Of a stretch of 21,606 nucleotides of DNA, positions 1-7,708 are shown in pieces. The stretch is from RI-283 sp964487925. GTDB taxonomy: Bacteria; Pseudomonadota; Gammaproteobacteria; SZUA-140. A model generated the notes under the pieces. The model saw nothing but the letters and a program-made list of their open reading frames with translations, ran no database searches and was not told where the DNA came from. Location of the stretch: assembly GCA_964487925.1 (NCBI GenBank), contig CAZASZ010000032.1, forward strand, positions 1 to 21,606, in the 5' to 3' direction. Position numbers and translations under genes: made by a program. Every line of letters starts with the position of its first letter. Positions within the stretch are counted from its first letter, which is position 1.

Positions 1-440
1 TGATGGGCGCCTCCGGTATTCATACCGGCACCATGGGCTACGGCAAGATGGAAGGTCATGCCGGCGAGACCGTTCTGGCCTACATGCTGGAGCGCGATGA
101 GTGTCAGGGGCCTTACTACTATCAGAAGTGGTACGGCATGAAGGCGACCACTCCGATCATCTCCGGCGGTATGAACGCGCTGCGTCTGCCTGGCTTCTTC
201 GAGAACTTGGGCCACGGTAACCTGATCAACACCTGTGGTGGTGGCGCTTTTGGTCACATCGATTCTCCTGCCTCCGGTGGTATCTCGCTTGGACAGGCTT
301 ACGATTGCTGGAAGTCGGGCCAGGATCCGATCGAGTTCGCTAAGACGCATAATGAGTTTGCACGTGCCTTCGAGTCTTTCCCTGGCGACGCTGACAAGAT
401 CTTTGCCGGCTGGCGCGACAAGCTGGGCGTTCATAAGTAA
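1..440 (+). CDS. cbbM: Form II RuBisCO large subunit, C-terminal part (5' end outside window)
   Basis: This is the last ~145 residues of ribulose-1,5-bisphosphate carboxylase/oxygenase form II, the CO2-fixing enzyme of the Calvin cycle; the frame starts at base 3. The loop-6 segment HTGTMGYGKMEG carries the counterparts of R. rubrum His321 and Lys329. ISGGMNALRLPGFFENLGH supplies the phosphate-binding Ser-Gly-Gly, and CGGGAFGHIDSP supplies the second phosphate-binding glycine pair. The C-terminal RAFESFPGDADKIFAGWR is typical of CbbM and unlike form I CbbL. The protein ends at the same point as short form II enzymes (GWRDKLGVHK). No small-subunit gene follows, as expected for form II. A strong terminator lies 34 nt downstream, so cbbQ and cbbO are probably transcribed separately or only by read-through. 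Confidence 0.97.
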   Translation, partial: MGASGIHTGTMGYGKMEGHAGETVLAYMLERDECQGPYYYQKWYGMKATTPIISGGMNALRLPGFFENLGHGNLINTCGGGAFGHIDSPASGGISLGQAYDCWKSGQDPIEFAKTHNEFARAFESFPGDADKIFAGWRDKLGVHK

Positions 441-473
441 GTTTCCCCTTGTGTCAAGGAGGACGATTTTGAG

Positions 474-498
474 CCCCCACCTAGTGGGGGTTTTTTTT
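474..498 (+). terminator. Rho-independent terminator behind cbbM
   Basis: A perfect 7-bp stem (CCCCCAC paired with GTGGGGG) with a 3-nt CTA loop is followed at once by eight T residues (491-498). It sits 34 nt after the cbbM stop codon and should end the RuBisCO transcript, allowing cbbM to be expressed at a much higher level than the downstream activase genes. Confidence 0.9.
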
Positions 499-596
499 AG
501 GGACTTTTGATCCATTCGTTGACGATCGTCTTGCGCGCCTATAAGCCGTCTTCCGCGTTGCGAATCTTGCCAATAGCGATGCTATTGACTGCGATC

Positions 597-661
597 CGCG
601 CCTTGAATATGGACCTGTAGTCATCACAAGCCGTGTCACCCTCGAATGGATCAAAAGCCCC
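597..661 (+). repeat. Dispersed intergenic repeat, copy A
   Basis: About 65 bp in the cbbM-cbbQ spacer match 21161-21225 without gaps at 51 of 65 positions by eye. The best-kept core is TTGAATATGGACCT (603-616). Both copies lie on the same strand, in non-coding DNA, a short way behind a Rho-independent terminator. In copy B the core has a perfect TGAATA-N8-TATTCA inverted repeat; in copy A one arm carries a single mismatch. The function is unknown. No open reading frame is shared between the copies. Confidence 0.7.
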
Positions 662-758
662 GAGGAACCAGATAATTTTGTGAGAGATTGTTCAACTATT
701 GATTCCGGCGCCAGGTGCGCGGATGATCTCAAAAATACCCAAGGCAAAGAGGTGCGTT

Positions 759-1562
759 ATGACTGATAAGGAACAGTACAGGATTCACAACGAGCCCTAT
801 TACGAGCCCCAGGGCGATGAGGTAAAGCTTTACGAGGCCGCTTATGCGGCACGGCTCCCCATTATGATCAAGGGCCCGACGGGCTGCGGCAAGTCGCGCT
901 TTGTCGAACACATGGCCTGGACGCTCCGCAAGCCACTCATTACCGTGGCCTGCAACGAGGACATGACTGCCTCCGACCTTGTCGGGCGTTATTTGCTTGA
1001 TGCCAACGGCACGCGTTGGCTGGACGGCCCGTTGACCACGGCGGCGCGCATCGGTGCGATCTGTTATCTCGACGAGATTGTCGAGGCCCGCCAGGATACG
1101 ACGGTTGTGATCCATCCCCTGACCGATCACCGCCGCTCCCTGCCGCTCGACAAGAAAGGCGAGTTGATCGAAGCCCATGCCGATTTTCAGCTTGTTATCT
1201 CATACAACCCGGGCTATCAGAGCCTCATGAAAGACCTCAAACAGTCCACCAAACAGCGTTTTGCGGCGTTTGAGTTCGTCTACCCGAGCGAGGCCATAGA
1301 GACCGAGATCGTGGCCAAGGAAACCGGCATCGACGAGGCCTTGGCCGCCAAGCTCGTCCGGATCGGCGTGACTGCGCGTAACCTCAAGGGCCACGGCCTG
1401 GACGAGGGTATCTCGACACGACTGTTGACCTATGCCGCAGCCCTGATCAAACAAGGTATCCAAGAGAAGGCTGCTTGCCGGATGGCCCTCGTACGACCGA
1501 TTACCGACGACGTCGACATCCGCGATACATTGGATCATGCGATAGACGCGACCTTCGGCTAG
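759..1562 (+). CDS. cbbQ: CbbQ, AAA+ (MoxR-type) RuBisCO activase ATPase
   Basis: A 267-aa hexameric AAA+ ATPase that works with CbbO to pull tightly bound inhibitory sugar phosphates out of RuBisCO in the cytoplasm. Visible motifs are Walker A GPTGCGKS (39-46), Walker B ICYLDE (101-106), sensor-1 Asn150 in VISYNPGYQS, a likely Arg finger near R167 (STKQRF), and sensor-2 GISTR (R221). The start at 759 is chosen because AAAGAGG stands 6 nt before that ATG and it yields the family length; the frame is open further upstream to 699 but without such a site. The linked cbbM is form II, so this should be the Q2-type paralogue; CbbQ2-CbbO2 pairs are known to act on CbbM in Acidithiobacillus. cbbO follows after 15 nt. 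Confidence 0.96.
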   Translation: MTDKEQYRIHNEPYYEPQGDEVKLYEAAYAARLPIMIKGPTGCGKSRFVEHMAWTLRKPLITVACNEDMTASDLVGRYLLDANGTRWLDGPLTTAARIGAICYLDEIVEARQDTTVVIHPLTDHRRSLPLDKKGELIEAHADFQLVISYNPGYQSLMKDLKQSTKQRFAAFEFVYPSEAIETEIVAKETGIDEALAAKLVRIGVTARNLKGHGLDEGISTRLLTYAAALIKQGIQEKAACRMALVRPITDDVDIRDTLDHAIDATFG

Positions 1563-1577
1563 TCCAGGAGTTGTGCC

Positions 1578-3845
1578 ATGAGCGTTGAGATTGAGGAACG
1601 CACCGCAGAGATAGAGGCCTACTGGCAACAGCTGGACTGTCGTTTTCCGCAGGTCGAGGCAGTATTTTCGGGGTGTATGACCGATGCGCGTTCGGTCTTG
1701 TCGCCCGATGAGGTTACGTCGTTCATCGAAAACGCGCGCTTCATCGGTAAGATGGGGCGCGGCGCCGAGCCGCTACTGGTTTATCTGGAGGAGGCCCCGG
1801 CCGTGGCGGCGCTTGTCGGAGAGGAGACGCTGGTCGAGATCAGAGAGTTCGCCCATTACCTGTCGACCAACACCAATTTCAAGGCCATTGTGCCCTTTCT
1901 GCAGACCGTGGTGGCGGTGGCCCGTCGTCTGCCGACTCGGGAGCAGTTTCATCGTTATATCGAGCTGATCCGTGACATGCTGGACCGGACCTCGGGTTCG
2001 GTACACGGTCACCATACGACGTTCCCGAGTCCAGGACTACCCGATCTTCTGAAACAGGCGCCGCGTTTGTTAACGGAGTTGAGTCTGGAGGGCTTTCGGA
2101 ATTGGATCGAATACGGCATTCAGTATTACAGTGATCATCCTGAGCGGCAGATTGATTACTTCACGCTGCAATCGGCAGATGCCAATGCGGTCATGCAGCG
2201 CGAGCGTCACGGCACCTTGCTCGTCGATCACGAGCGCAAGCTCGATAGTTATTTTCGCGCGCTCTGGAACGACCACGACTATCTTATCCCGTATTCCCTG
2301 GCCTTCTCCGAACTGCGCAAGCCCATGCCATATTTCGACGATCTCGGCATACGCATGCCCGATGTCTACGACGACGATCGTGGCGTATCGGGTATCGACC
2401 GTTATCGAGCGACTTTGGCCCATATGGCGGCTCACCGTCGTTGGAGTACCAAGATGGTCGTCGATAACTGGAGCCCCTTTCAACGCGTCGGTGTTGAGGC
2501 CTTTGAGGACTCTCGCGTCGATCTCTTGGCCTGCCGCCTCTATCCCGGTCTTCGGAAGCTCTTTCTGGCCCTGCATCCGATCCCTGACGTGGGCGATCTG
2601 GGACTGACGGAGCAGTCCCTGATCCGTCTTCGGCTGGCTGTATTCTCGCGCGCTGTTCTGGATCCGGACTACGTCGTCGATGATCCCGACATTCGCGAAT
2701 TCATCGACCGCTTTCAGACCGAGATGGCCGAAGGAGAATCTTCCAGCCCGGCCATCGCCTCGATCGCGCTGAGCTTCATCGCCCGTACCCGACTCCAGAG
2801 CGACCTATTGCCGGACATCTATTTCAAGGACACCGAGGTCGATTATCGCGATGACAACCGCCACCTGTGGATCTATATCGAGGCGAGCGATGAGGACGAG
2901 ATGTTCGAGCATCTCGACCAGCGTATCCCGGAGGAAGAAGAGCTCAAGGCTTTACCGCCGCGCCACTATCCCGAGTGGGACTATAACGCGAACAATTACC
3001 GGCCCGACTGGGCCAGCGTCTACGAGAGTCTGCATCCTCGAGGCAATGCCACCTTCATCGATAGCCTGCTGACCAAGCATCAAGGCTTGGCCAAGAGGCT
3101 CAAGCAGATACTCGACATGCTCAAGCCTCAGGATAAGGTTCGTATCCGTTATCAAGAGGATGGTTCAGAGCTCGACTTGGACGTTGCCATTCGTTCGCTG
3201 ATCGACTTCAAGGGCGGCGCTGCGCCCGACCCTCGCATCAATATGAGTCACAAGCACGACGGCCGGGATGTTGCTGTCATGTTGCTGCTGGATCTGTCTC
3301 AATCGCTTGCCGAGAAGGCGGGGGATTGTAACCAAACCATTCTGGAGCTTTCCCAGGAGGCTGTGTCTCTGTTGGCCTGGTCGATTCAACAAGTCGGTGA
3401 CCCTTTCGCCATCGCGGGCTTTCATTCCAATACCCGTCATGACGTGCGTTATTACCATATCAAGGGCTATTCCGAGCCCTGGAACGAAGAGGTCAAGTCG
3501 CGGCTGGCGGCCATGGATGCAGGGTTCTCGACCCGCATGGGCGCCGCCATGCGCCACGCCGCACACTATTTAAAGGCACAACGTGCGGACAAAAAACTCA
3601 TGCTGATCCTGACCGATGGTGAACCGGCGGATATCGATGTCACTGACGCCCAGCTCCTGATCCAAGACGCCCATCAGGCCGTCAAGGAGCTCGATCGCGA
3701 CGGCATTTATACCTATTGCATCAACCTCGACCCCAAGGCAGACGAATATGTCGAGGACATCTTTGGTCGGCAGTACACGATTATCGATCATGTCGATCGC
3801 TTGCCGGAGCGTCTGCCCGAGGTGTTCATCTCGCTGACGAAGTGA
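1578..3845 (+). CDS. cbbO: CbbO, von Willebrand factor A domain RuBisCO activase adaptor
   Basis: A 755-aa partner of CbbQ that is thought to dock the ATPase ring on RuBisCO. The C-terminal vWA domain (about residues 565-755) has a complete MIDAS metal site: D572-L-S574-Q-S576, a Thr in the GFSTRMGAA segment (after residue 650), and D680 in LTDGEPAD. The long N-terminal part is helical and shows no motif I can name. An acidic linker (EASDEDEMFEHLDQRIPEEEE) precedes the vWA domain. CCAGGAG lies 7 nt before the ATG and the gene begins 15 nt behind cbbQ, so the two are surely co-transcribed and made together. The length matches the usual 750-800 aa of CbbO. The methyltransferase gene starts 25 nt downstream. 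Confidence 0.95.
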   Translation: MSVEIEERTAEIEAYWQQLDCRFPQVEAVFSGCMTDARSVLSPDEVTSFIENARFIGKMGRGAEPLLVYLEEAPAVAALVGEETLVEIREFAHYLSTNTNFKAIVPFLQTVVAVARRLPTREQFHRYIELIRDMLDRTSGSVHGHHTTFPSPGLPDLLKQAPRLLTELSLEGFRNWIEYGIQYYSDHPERQIDYFTLQSADANAVMQRERHGTLLVDHERKLDSYFRALWNDHDYLIPYSLAFSELRKPMPYFDDLGIRMPDVYDDDRGVSGIDRYRATLAHMAAHRRWSTKMVVDNWSPFQRVGVEAFEDSRVDLLACRLYPGLRKLFLALHPIPDVGDLGLTEQSLIRLRLAVFSRAVLDPDYVVDDPDIREFIDRFQTEMAEGESSSPAIASIALSFIARTRLQSDLLPDIYFKDTEVDYRDDNRHLWIYIEASDEDEMFEHLDQRIPEEEELKALPPRHYPEWDYNANNYRPDWASVYESLHPRGNATFIDSLLTKHQGLAKRLKQILDMLKPQDKVRIRYQEDGSELDLDVAIRSLIDFKGGAAPDPRINMSHKHDGRDVAVMLLLDLSQSLAEKAGDCNQTILELSQEAVSLLAWSIQQVGDPFAIAGFHSNTRHDVRYYHIKGYSEPWNEEVKSRLAAMDAGFSTRMGAAMRHAAHYLKAQRADKKLMLILTDGEPADIDVTDAQLLIQDAHQAVKELDRDGIYTYCINLDPKADEYVEDIFGRQYTIIDHVDRLPERLPEVFISLTK

Positions 3846-3870
3846 CCCGGTTTGATTTTGGACCATCATC

Positions 3871-4506
3871 ATGGATGAACGGCATCGCGAACGTATCGTC
3901 AACCGGCATCGTGATAGCCTGAAGCGGCATGGTTATGACTCCAGGGCATTGTATTGGAGTAGTCGGGAGGTCCAGGAGACCCGGTTTCGTGTCCTGTCCG
4001 AGATCGGTATCGAGGCCGGTGACTCGGTGCTCGATGTCGGCTGCGGCTTCGCCGACTTTCTCGCTTGGAGCGCCGGGCATGAGGTTGCCATCGACTACAC
4101 GGGCATCGATCTGTCGCCCGATCTCCTTAATGTAGCCCGACAACGTCATCCGGCGGCCACATTCCATTGCACGGACCTCGCCGACTACTGTGCCACGCAT
4201 CCGAACAAATTTGACTGGCTAATACTTTCCGGGGCGCTAAACGAGCAATTGGGCGACGAAGGCGATTATGCGCGCCGGATCATCAAGTTGATGTGGTCGC
4301 GCTGTCGCAAGGGCGTGGCCTTCAACCTGCTCGATTGGCGCCATCCGCCTACCCGTTCCTGTTGGGACCTGCAAAGTCATGACCCTTCGACCATCCTGGA
4401 CTACGTGGCGGGGTTGACCCCTAACCACCAGCTTGTCGAGGGTTATCTCGACAACGATTTCACGGCCTATCTGTTACGTGAACCTCAGGGGGGTATCGCG
4501 GAGTAG
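3871..4506 (+). CDS. Class I SAM-dependent methyltransferase
   Basis: A 211-aa cytoplasmic methyltransferase of unknown substrate. The Rossmann-fold motif I is VLDVGCGFADF (residues 53-63), with the ribose-binding acid D80 at the end of strand 2 (YTGIDLS). The motif-IV region FDWLILSGALNEQ (114-126) is consistent with a small-molecule or protein methyltransferase, but no catalytic signature identifies the acceptor. The N-terminal 40 residues are basic and helical (RHRERIVNRHRDSLKRHGYDSRALYWSS is too general to assign). The gene begins 25 nt behind cbbO with only a weak ribosome site and is followed after 32 nt by a histidine phosphatase gene, so it probably belongs to the cbbQO transcript. 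A RuBisCO-linked role is a guess from position only; a metabolite or tRNA methyltransferase is equally possible. Confidence 0.85.
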   Translation: MDERHRERIVNRHRDSLKRHGYDSRALYWSSREVQETRFRVLSEIGIEAGDSVLDVGCGFADFLAWSAGHEVAIDYTGIDLSPDLLNVARQRHPAATFHCTDLADYCATHPNKFDWLILSGALNEQLGDEGDYARRIIKLMWSRCRKGVAFNLLDWRHPPTRSCWDLQSHDPSTILDYVAGLTPNHQLVEGYLDNDFTAYLLREPQGGIAE

Positions 4507-4538
4507 CCAATCCGGGGCTGTCCTTATAGAATCCCCCT

Positions 4539-5153
4539 ATGTCGGAGACAGAGAACAACAGTACCGTCGTCGATCTCATTCGTCATGGCGAGCCCATGGG
4601 TGGCGAGCGTTATCGGGGACATGGTGTCGATGACCCACTTAGTGAGCGCGGATGGGCGCAGATGTGGGCTGCCATCGGTCATACCTTTCCCTGGGACCGG
4701 ATCGTGAGTTCTCCTTTGCTGCGTTGTCGAGCCTTTGCTGAAGCACTGGCCGAGCGCGCGAATATCCCGTGTGCAATCGATGATCGATTCCGGGAGGTGG
4801 GCTTCGGTAGTTGGGAGGGACGCACGGCTGAGGAGGTCGCGGCGGCGGATCCGGAGGGATTTCGGGCCTTCTATGCGGATCCGGTTAAAAATCGGCCCGA
4901 GGACGCCGAGCCTTTGTATGACTTTCTCGAGCGCATCTCGGCGGCATACGAGGACACCCGGCGGACCTATGCGGGTAGCCATATTCTGATTGTGGCGCAC
5001 GCAGGGGTGATCCGGGCGGTTACGGCCGCGATCCTCGATGCTCCTGTCGAGGCCATCTATCGCCAGCGTATCGACAATGCCGGCATGGTCCGCGTCCGTC
5101 ATGCCGACTCGGGTCGCGTGGTCCTTGAGGGTGTTAATATTCGTATGACATGA
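4539..5153 (+). CDS. Histidine phosphatase family protein (phosphoglycerate mutase-like)
   Basis: A 204-aa enzyme of the phosphoglycerate mutase-like fold, which transfers phosphate through a phospho-histidine. The catalytic LIRHGE motif gives R15 and H16; other pocket residues are R62 in SSPLLRCR, E86 in FREVGFGSWEG, and H154 in IVAHAGVIR. This set fits a small-molecule phosphatase of the CobC/alpha-ribazole or broad sugar-phosphate type rather than a glycolytic mutase. No cobalamin genes are near, which argues against CobC. The gene lies 32 nt behind the methyltransferase and its stop overlaps the tatT start (ATGA). Plant CA1P phosphatase, which destroys a RuBisCO inhibitor, has the same fold, so an inhibitor-degrading role is a reasonable but untested idea here. 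Confidence 0.88.
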   Translation: MSETENNSTVVDLIRHGEPMGGERYRGHGVDDPLSERGWAQMWAAIGHTFPWDRIVSSPLLRCRAFAEALAERANIPCAIDDRFREVGFGSWEGRTAEEVAAADPEGFRAFYADPVKNRPEDAEPLYDFLERISAAYEDTRRTYAGSHILIVAHAGVIRAVTAAILDAPVEAIYRQRIDNAGMVRVRHADSGRVVLEGVNIRMT

Positions 5154-6031
5154 CTATGACTCGATTCTACAAACATCTATTTGATCGCCGTGCCATCCTG
5201 CTCTTCCTGTCCCTGACTGTGACGGCCTGCGGGCAGCTGATCTCGAACGCCAAGCAACAATTCGCCGACGACCTGTCGGCTACGCTACTCGAACAGAACG
5301 ACCCGGCAATGGTCAAGCAGGCCGTTCCGGCCTATCTGGTCATGGTCAGCAGCATGGTTCGGAGTGATCCGGACAACGCCGCCCTACTGATCTCAGCTTC
5401 GAAGCTATATGGCGCCTATGCCTCAGCGTTCAGTGAGGACGACAAGGAGAGTCGCCTAAAGCTTGCGACGACGGCCTTTGAATACGCGGGCAGGGCCTTT
5501 TGCGCGCGCTTGCCCGACGCCTGTGATTTGCAGTCACTGCCGTTTGAAACCTTTCAGGATCGGTTGAGCATGATCAAAACCGAGGATGTCGATGTCCTGT
5601 TCACCTTCGGTAGTGCCTGGGCGGGCTGGCTGCAGGCCAACAGTACTGATTGGAACGCCGTTGCCGCGCTGCCCAAGATTCAGGCTATCATCGAGCGTGT
5701 CATCGTGCTGGATCCCGACATTGATAATGGCGATGCTCATCTCTATCTGGCCGTGATCCGCTCACTATTGCCGCCCGCTATGGGCGGCAAGCCGGAGACG
5801 GCCAAGGTTGAGTTCGAGGCCGCGATTCAGGTATCGAACGGTACCAACCTCATGGCTAAGGTCTTGTATGCTGAGCGTTTTGCCCGCCTCGTCTTTGATC
5901 AAAAGCTCCATGACCGTTTGCTCAAGGAGGTTATCGCTGCCGAGGAGCGTAGGGACGCGCATACGCTGACCAATGCCATCGCTAAGCAAAAGGCAAGGCG
6001 ATTGCTGGCGGAGTCTCCCGAGTATTTTTAG
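5150..6031 (+). CDS. tatT: TatT-like TPR lipoprotein of a TRAP transporter (TPAT)
   Basis: A 293-aa predicted periplasmic lipoprotein of the TRAP-associated TPR protein family (TatT). The N-terminus has a basic start, a hydrophobic stretch and a lipobox ending in TAC, giving lipidated Cys27 with no Asp at +2. The rest is alpha-helical with alternating small and large hydrophobic residues typical of degenerate TPR repeats; a recognisable stretch is ILDPDIDNGDAHLYLAVIRSLLPPAMGGKPE-like, with the LPPAMGG loop common in this family. In Treponema pallidum the homologue forms a trimer that binds the TRAP substrate-binding protein. The start overlaps the phosphatase stop by 4 nt, so translation is probably coupled. 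It is followed by 189 nt of spacer and then the TRAP genes proper, which supports the assignment. Confidence 0.86.
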   Translation: MTMTRFYKHLFDRRAILLFLSLTVTACGQLISNAKQQFADDLSATLLEQNDPAMVKQAVPAYLVMVSSMVRSDPDNAALLISASKLYGAYASAFSEDDKESRLKLATTAFEYAGRAFCARLPDACDLQSLPFETFQDRLSMIKTEDVDVLFTFGSAWAGWLQANSTDWNAVAALPKIQAIIERVIVLDPDIDNGDAHLYLAVIRSLLPPAMGGKPETAKVEFEAAIQVSNGTNLMAKVLYAERFARLVFDQKLHDRLLKEVIAAEERRDAHTLTNAIAKQKARRLLAESPEYF

Positions 6032-6089
6032 AAACCGTCTCGATCCTTCCGTGCTTGAGATGGGGTCCGGGGCTAAAGGTCTACCGGCG

Positions 6090-6120
6090 AAGGGACGCTG
6101 CTGAATGCTAAGGGATGCTG
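6090..6120 (+). repeat. Two 11-bp direct repeats spaced 20 bp apart upstream of dctP
   Basis: AAGGGACGCTG (6090-6100) and AAGGGATGCTG (6110-6120) differ at one base and have a period of exactly 20 bp, about two helical turns, so both would face the same side of the DNA. A TATAAC hexamer (6129-6134) follows 8 nt later, but no good -35 element is present. This arrangement resembles an activator-binding site in front of a promoter that needs help. The rest of the 6032-6220 spacer shows only a loose ACCGGA/TCCGGT hairpin at 6138-6165 and no terminator. Confidence 0.4.
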
Positions 6121-6220
6121 AAACGACCTATAACATAACCGGAAGATTCGCTACTTGCCTCCGGTATACCAGAGATACCTAGAAATCAAGGCATAACACA
6201 TTAGAAGTTACGGATTCGAC

Positions 6221-7213
6221 ATGAAGAGACATTTAGCTACGACACTCGCACTGATCTGCATGTTGTCGATGGCCCCCGCAGTCTGGGCCGCGACCTTCAA
6301 AATAGCCACGCTCGCGCCCGATGGCACTGCCTGGATGACGGCCATGCGCGCGGGGGCGGACGAGATTAAAGACCGCACTCACGGCCGGGTCCGGTTTAAG
6401 TTCTATCCGGGTGGTGTCATGGGCGACGCCAAAGTCGTGTTGCGCAAGATGCGCATCGGCCAGTTGCAGGGTGGCGCCGTGACGATCGGCGATATGAGCG
6501 ATATCGTTCCGGACATGGGGCTCTATGGGCTGCCATTCCTATTCCAGTCGCTGAATCAGGTTGATCGGGTGCGCCAGCATTTGGATCCCGTTTTGATCAA
6601 GGAGCTCAGCAGCAAGGGCTATATCGGATTTGGTTTCGCCGAGGGTGGATTTACCTACATGATGTCCGATGAACCGCTGGACTCCGTAGCCGATGTCCGA
6701 GGCAAGAAGGTCTGGATCCCGACGGATCACGAGGTCGGCAAGGCGGTCTTCTCCGCTGCCGGTATCTCGCCGATCCAGTTGCCGTTGTCCGATGTCATGA
6801 CCGGACTTCAGACCGGACTGGTCGATACGGTGATCACATCGCCGATCGGCGTCCTGGCTCTGCAATGGCACACGCGTGTGAAATTCGCGATAGACGAGCC
6901 CCTCAATTATATGGCCGCCACGCTGATCCTTTCGAAACGGGCCTTCGACCGCCTCAAGGAGGAAGATCAGGTCATTGTGCATGAGGTCATGGAGCGGGTT
7001 TATCGAGGTATCGACGCCCAGAATCGCAAGGACAATATCTCGGCACGGGCCGCCATGGAAAAACTGGGTATACGATTCGTGCCGTTGTCGCCGGTGTCGC
7101 ACAAGGAGTGGCGCGAAGTAGGGGGGCGAGCTATGCATGCGCTGCAGCAGAAAAGCACATACACCAAGCCGGTTCTCGAGGAACTCTTGACACTCGTCAA
7201 CAGCGCTGACTGA
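6221..7213 (+). CDS. dctP: TRAP transporter substrate-binding protein (DctP family)
   Basis: A 330-aa periplasmic binding protein of a TRAP transporter. It has a Sec signal peptide with likely cleavage after A23 (PAVWA/ATF). The mature protein opens with FKIATLAPDGTAWM and carries the family segments FYPGGVMGD (61-69), LPFLFQS (104-110) and the hinge-like DVRGKKVWIPTD (158-169). In ordinary DctP proteins this last motif reads close to K-I-R-V-P and the Arg clamps the substrate carboxylate; here that position is W165. The later segment PLSDVMTGLQTGLVDTVITSP is well kept. The gene sits 2 nt before the small permease gene. The missing Arg and the linked TatT suggest a non-carboxylate, perhaps hydrophobic, ligand. 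No clear ribosome site is seen before the ATG. Confidence 0.93.
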   Translation: MKRHLATTLALICMLSMAPAVWAATFKIATLAPDGTAWMTAMRAGADEIKDRTHGRVRFKFYPGGVMGDAKVVLRKMRIGQLQGGAVTIGDMSDIVPDMGLYGLPFLFQSLNQVDRVRQHLDPVLIKELSSKGYIGFGFAEGGFTYMMSDEPLDSVADVRGKKVWIPTDHEVGKAVFSAAGISPIQLPLSDVMTGLQTGLVDTVITSPIGVLALQWHTRVKFAIDEPLNYMAATLILSKRAFDRLKEEDQVIVHEVMERVYRGIDAQNRKDNISARAAMEKLGIRFVPLSPVSHKEWREVGGRAMHALQQKSTYTKPVLEELLTLVNSAD

Positions 7214-7215
7214 AC

Positions 7216-7707
7216 ATGCTACGCAACCGGCACCTGATTCGGTGCCTAAAGTGGTTGAATCGTTTCGAAGACTGGCTGCTCATCGGCCTGCTTTCGACTA
7301 TGGTCACCCTGGCCTTTGTCCAAATCGTATATCGGAACCTGCTCGGTGGTGGAGTGGGATGGATCGATCCGTTGCTGCGCGTACTCGTCCTCTGGGTAGC
7401 CTTGGGCGGCGCCATAATCGCGACCCGCAGTAATCGCCACATCCGTATCGATGTACTCGTACACCGGCTCCCGCAAAAGGCTGACCGCCTCGTGCAACGG
7501 CTCGCCTACCTCATTAGCATGACGGTCTGCGGCCTGATCGCCTGGTTCTCGTTGGGCCTGATTCAAATGGACTATGCAGATGCCACGATCGCCTTTTCCG
7601 GCATCCCGGCATGGGTGACCGAACTCATCATCCCGTTCAGCTTTGCGATGATGGTCCTGCGCTTCCTGTTGCTGGCCATCCATCCGCCGCGGCGGATGGC
7701 GCGCTAA
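7216..7707 (+). CDS. dctQ: TRAP transporter small permease (DctQ family)
   Basis: A 163-aa inner-membrane protein with four predicted membrane segments, roughly residues 20-40, 52-70, 92-113 and 130-154, as usual for DctQ. The family's conserved tryptophan and arginine pattern is visible in WIDPLLRVLVLWVALGGA, followed by the typical cytoplasmic stretch SNRHIRIDVL. DctQ forms a tight complex with DctM and helps receive the binding protein. It starts 2 nt behind dctP and ends 1 nt before the dctM start, so the three form one translational unit. Confidence 0.93.
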   Translation: MLRNRHLIRCLKWLNRFEDWLLIGLLSTMVTLAFVQIVYRNLLGGGVGWIDPLLRVLVLWVALGGAIIATRSNRHIRIDVLVHRLPQKADRLVQRLAYLISMTVCGLIAWFSLGLIQMDYADATIAFSGIPAWVTELIIPFSFAMMVLRFLLLAIHPPRRMAR

Positions 7708-7708
7708 C

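Noticed and set aside
519..545. TTGACG and TATAAG as a cbbQ promoter
   Set aside because: The spacer is only 15 nt and the site lies more than 200 nt before cbbQ; too weak to annotate, though a promoter somewhere in 500-750 is expected because of the terminator behind cbbM.
4539..5153. Alpha-ribazole phosphatase (CobC) as the name of the histidine phosphatase
   Set aside because: The fold fits, but there is no cobalamin gene nearby and no motif specific to CobC; the family name only is kept.
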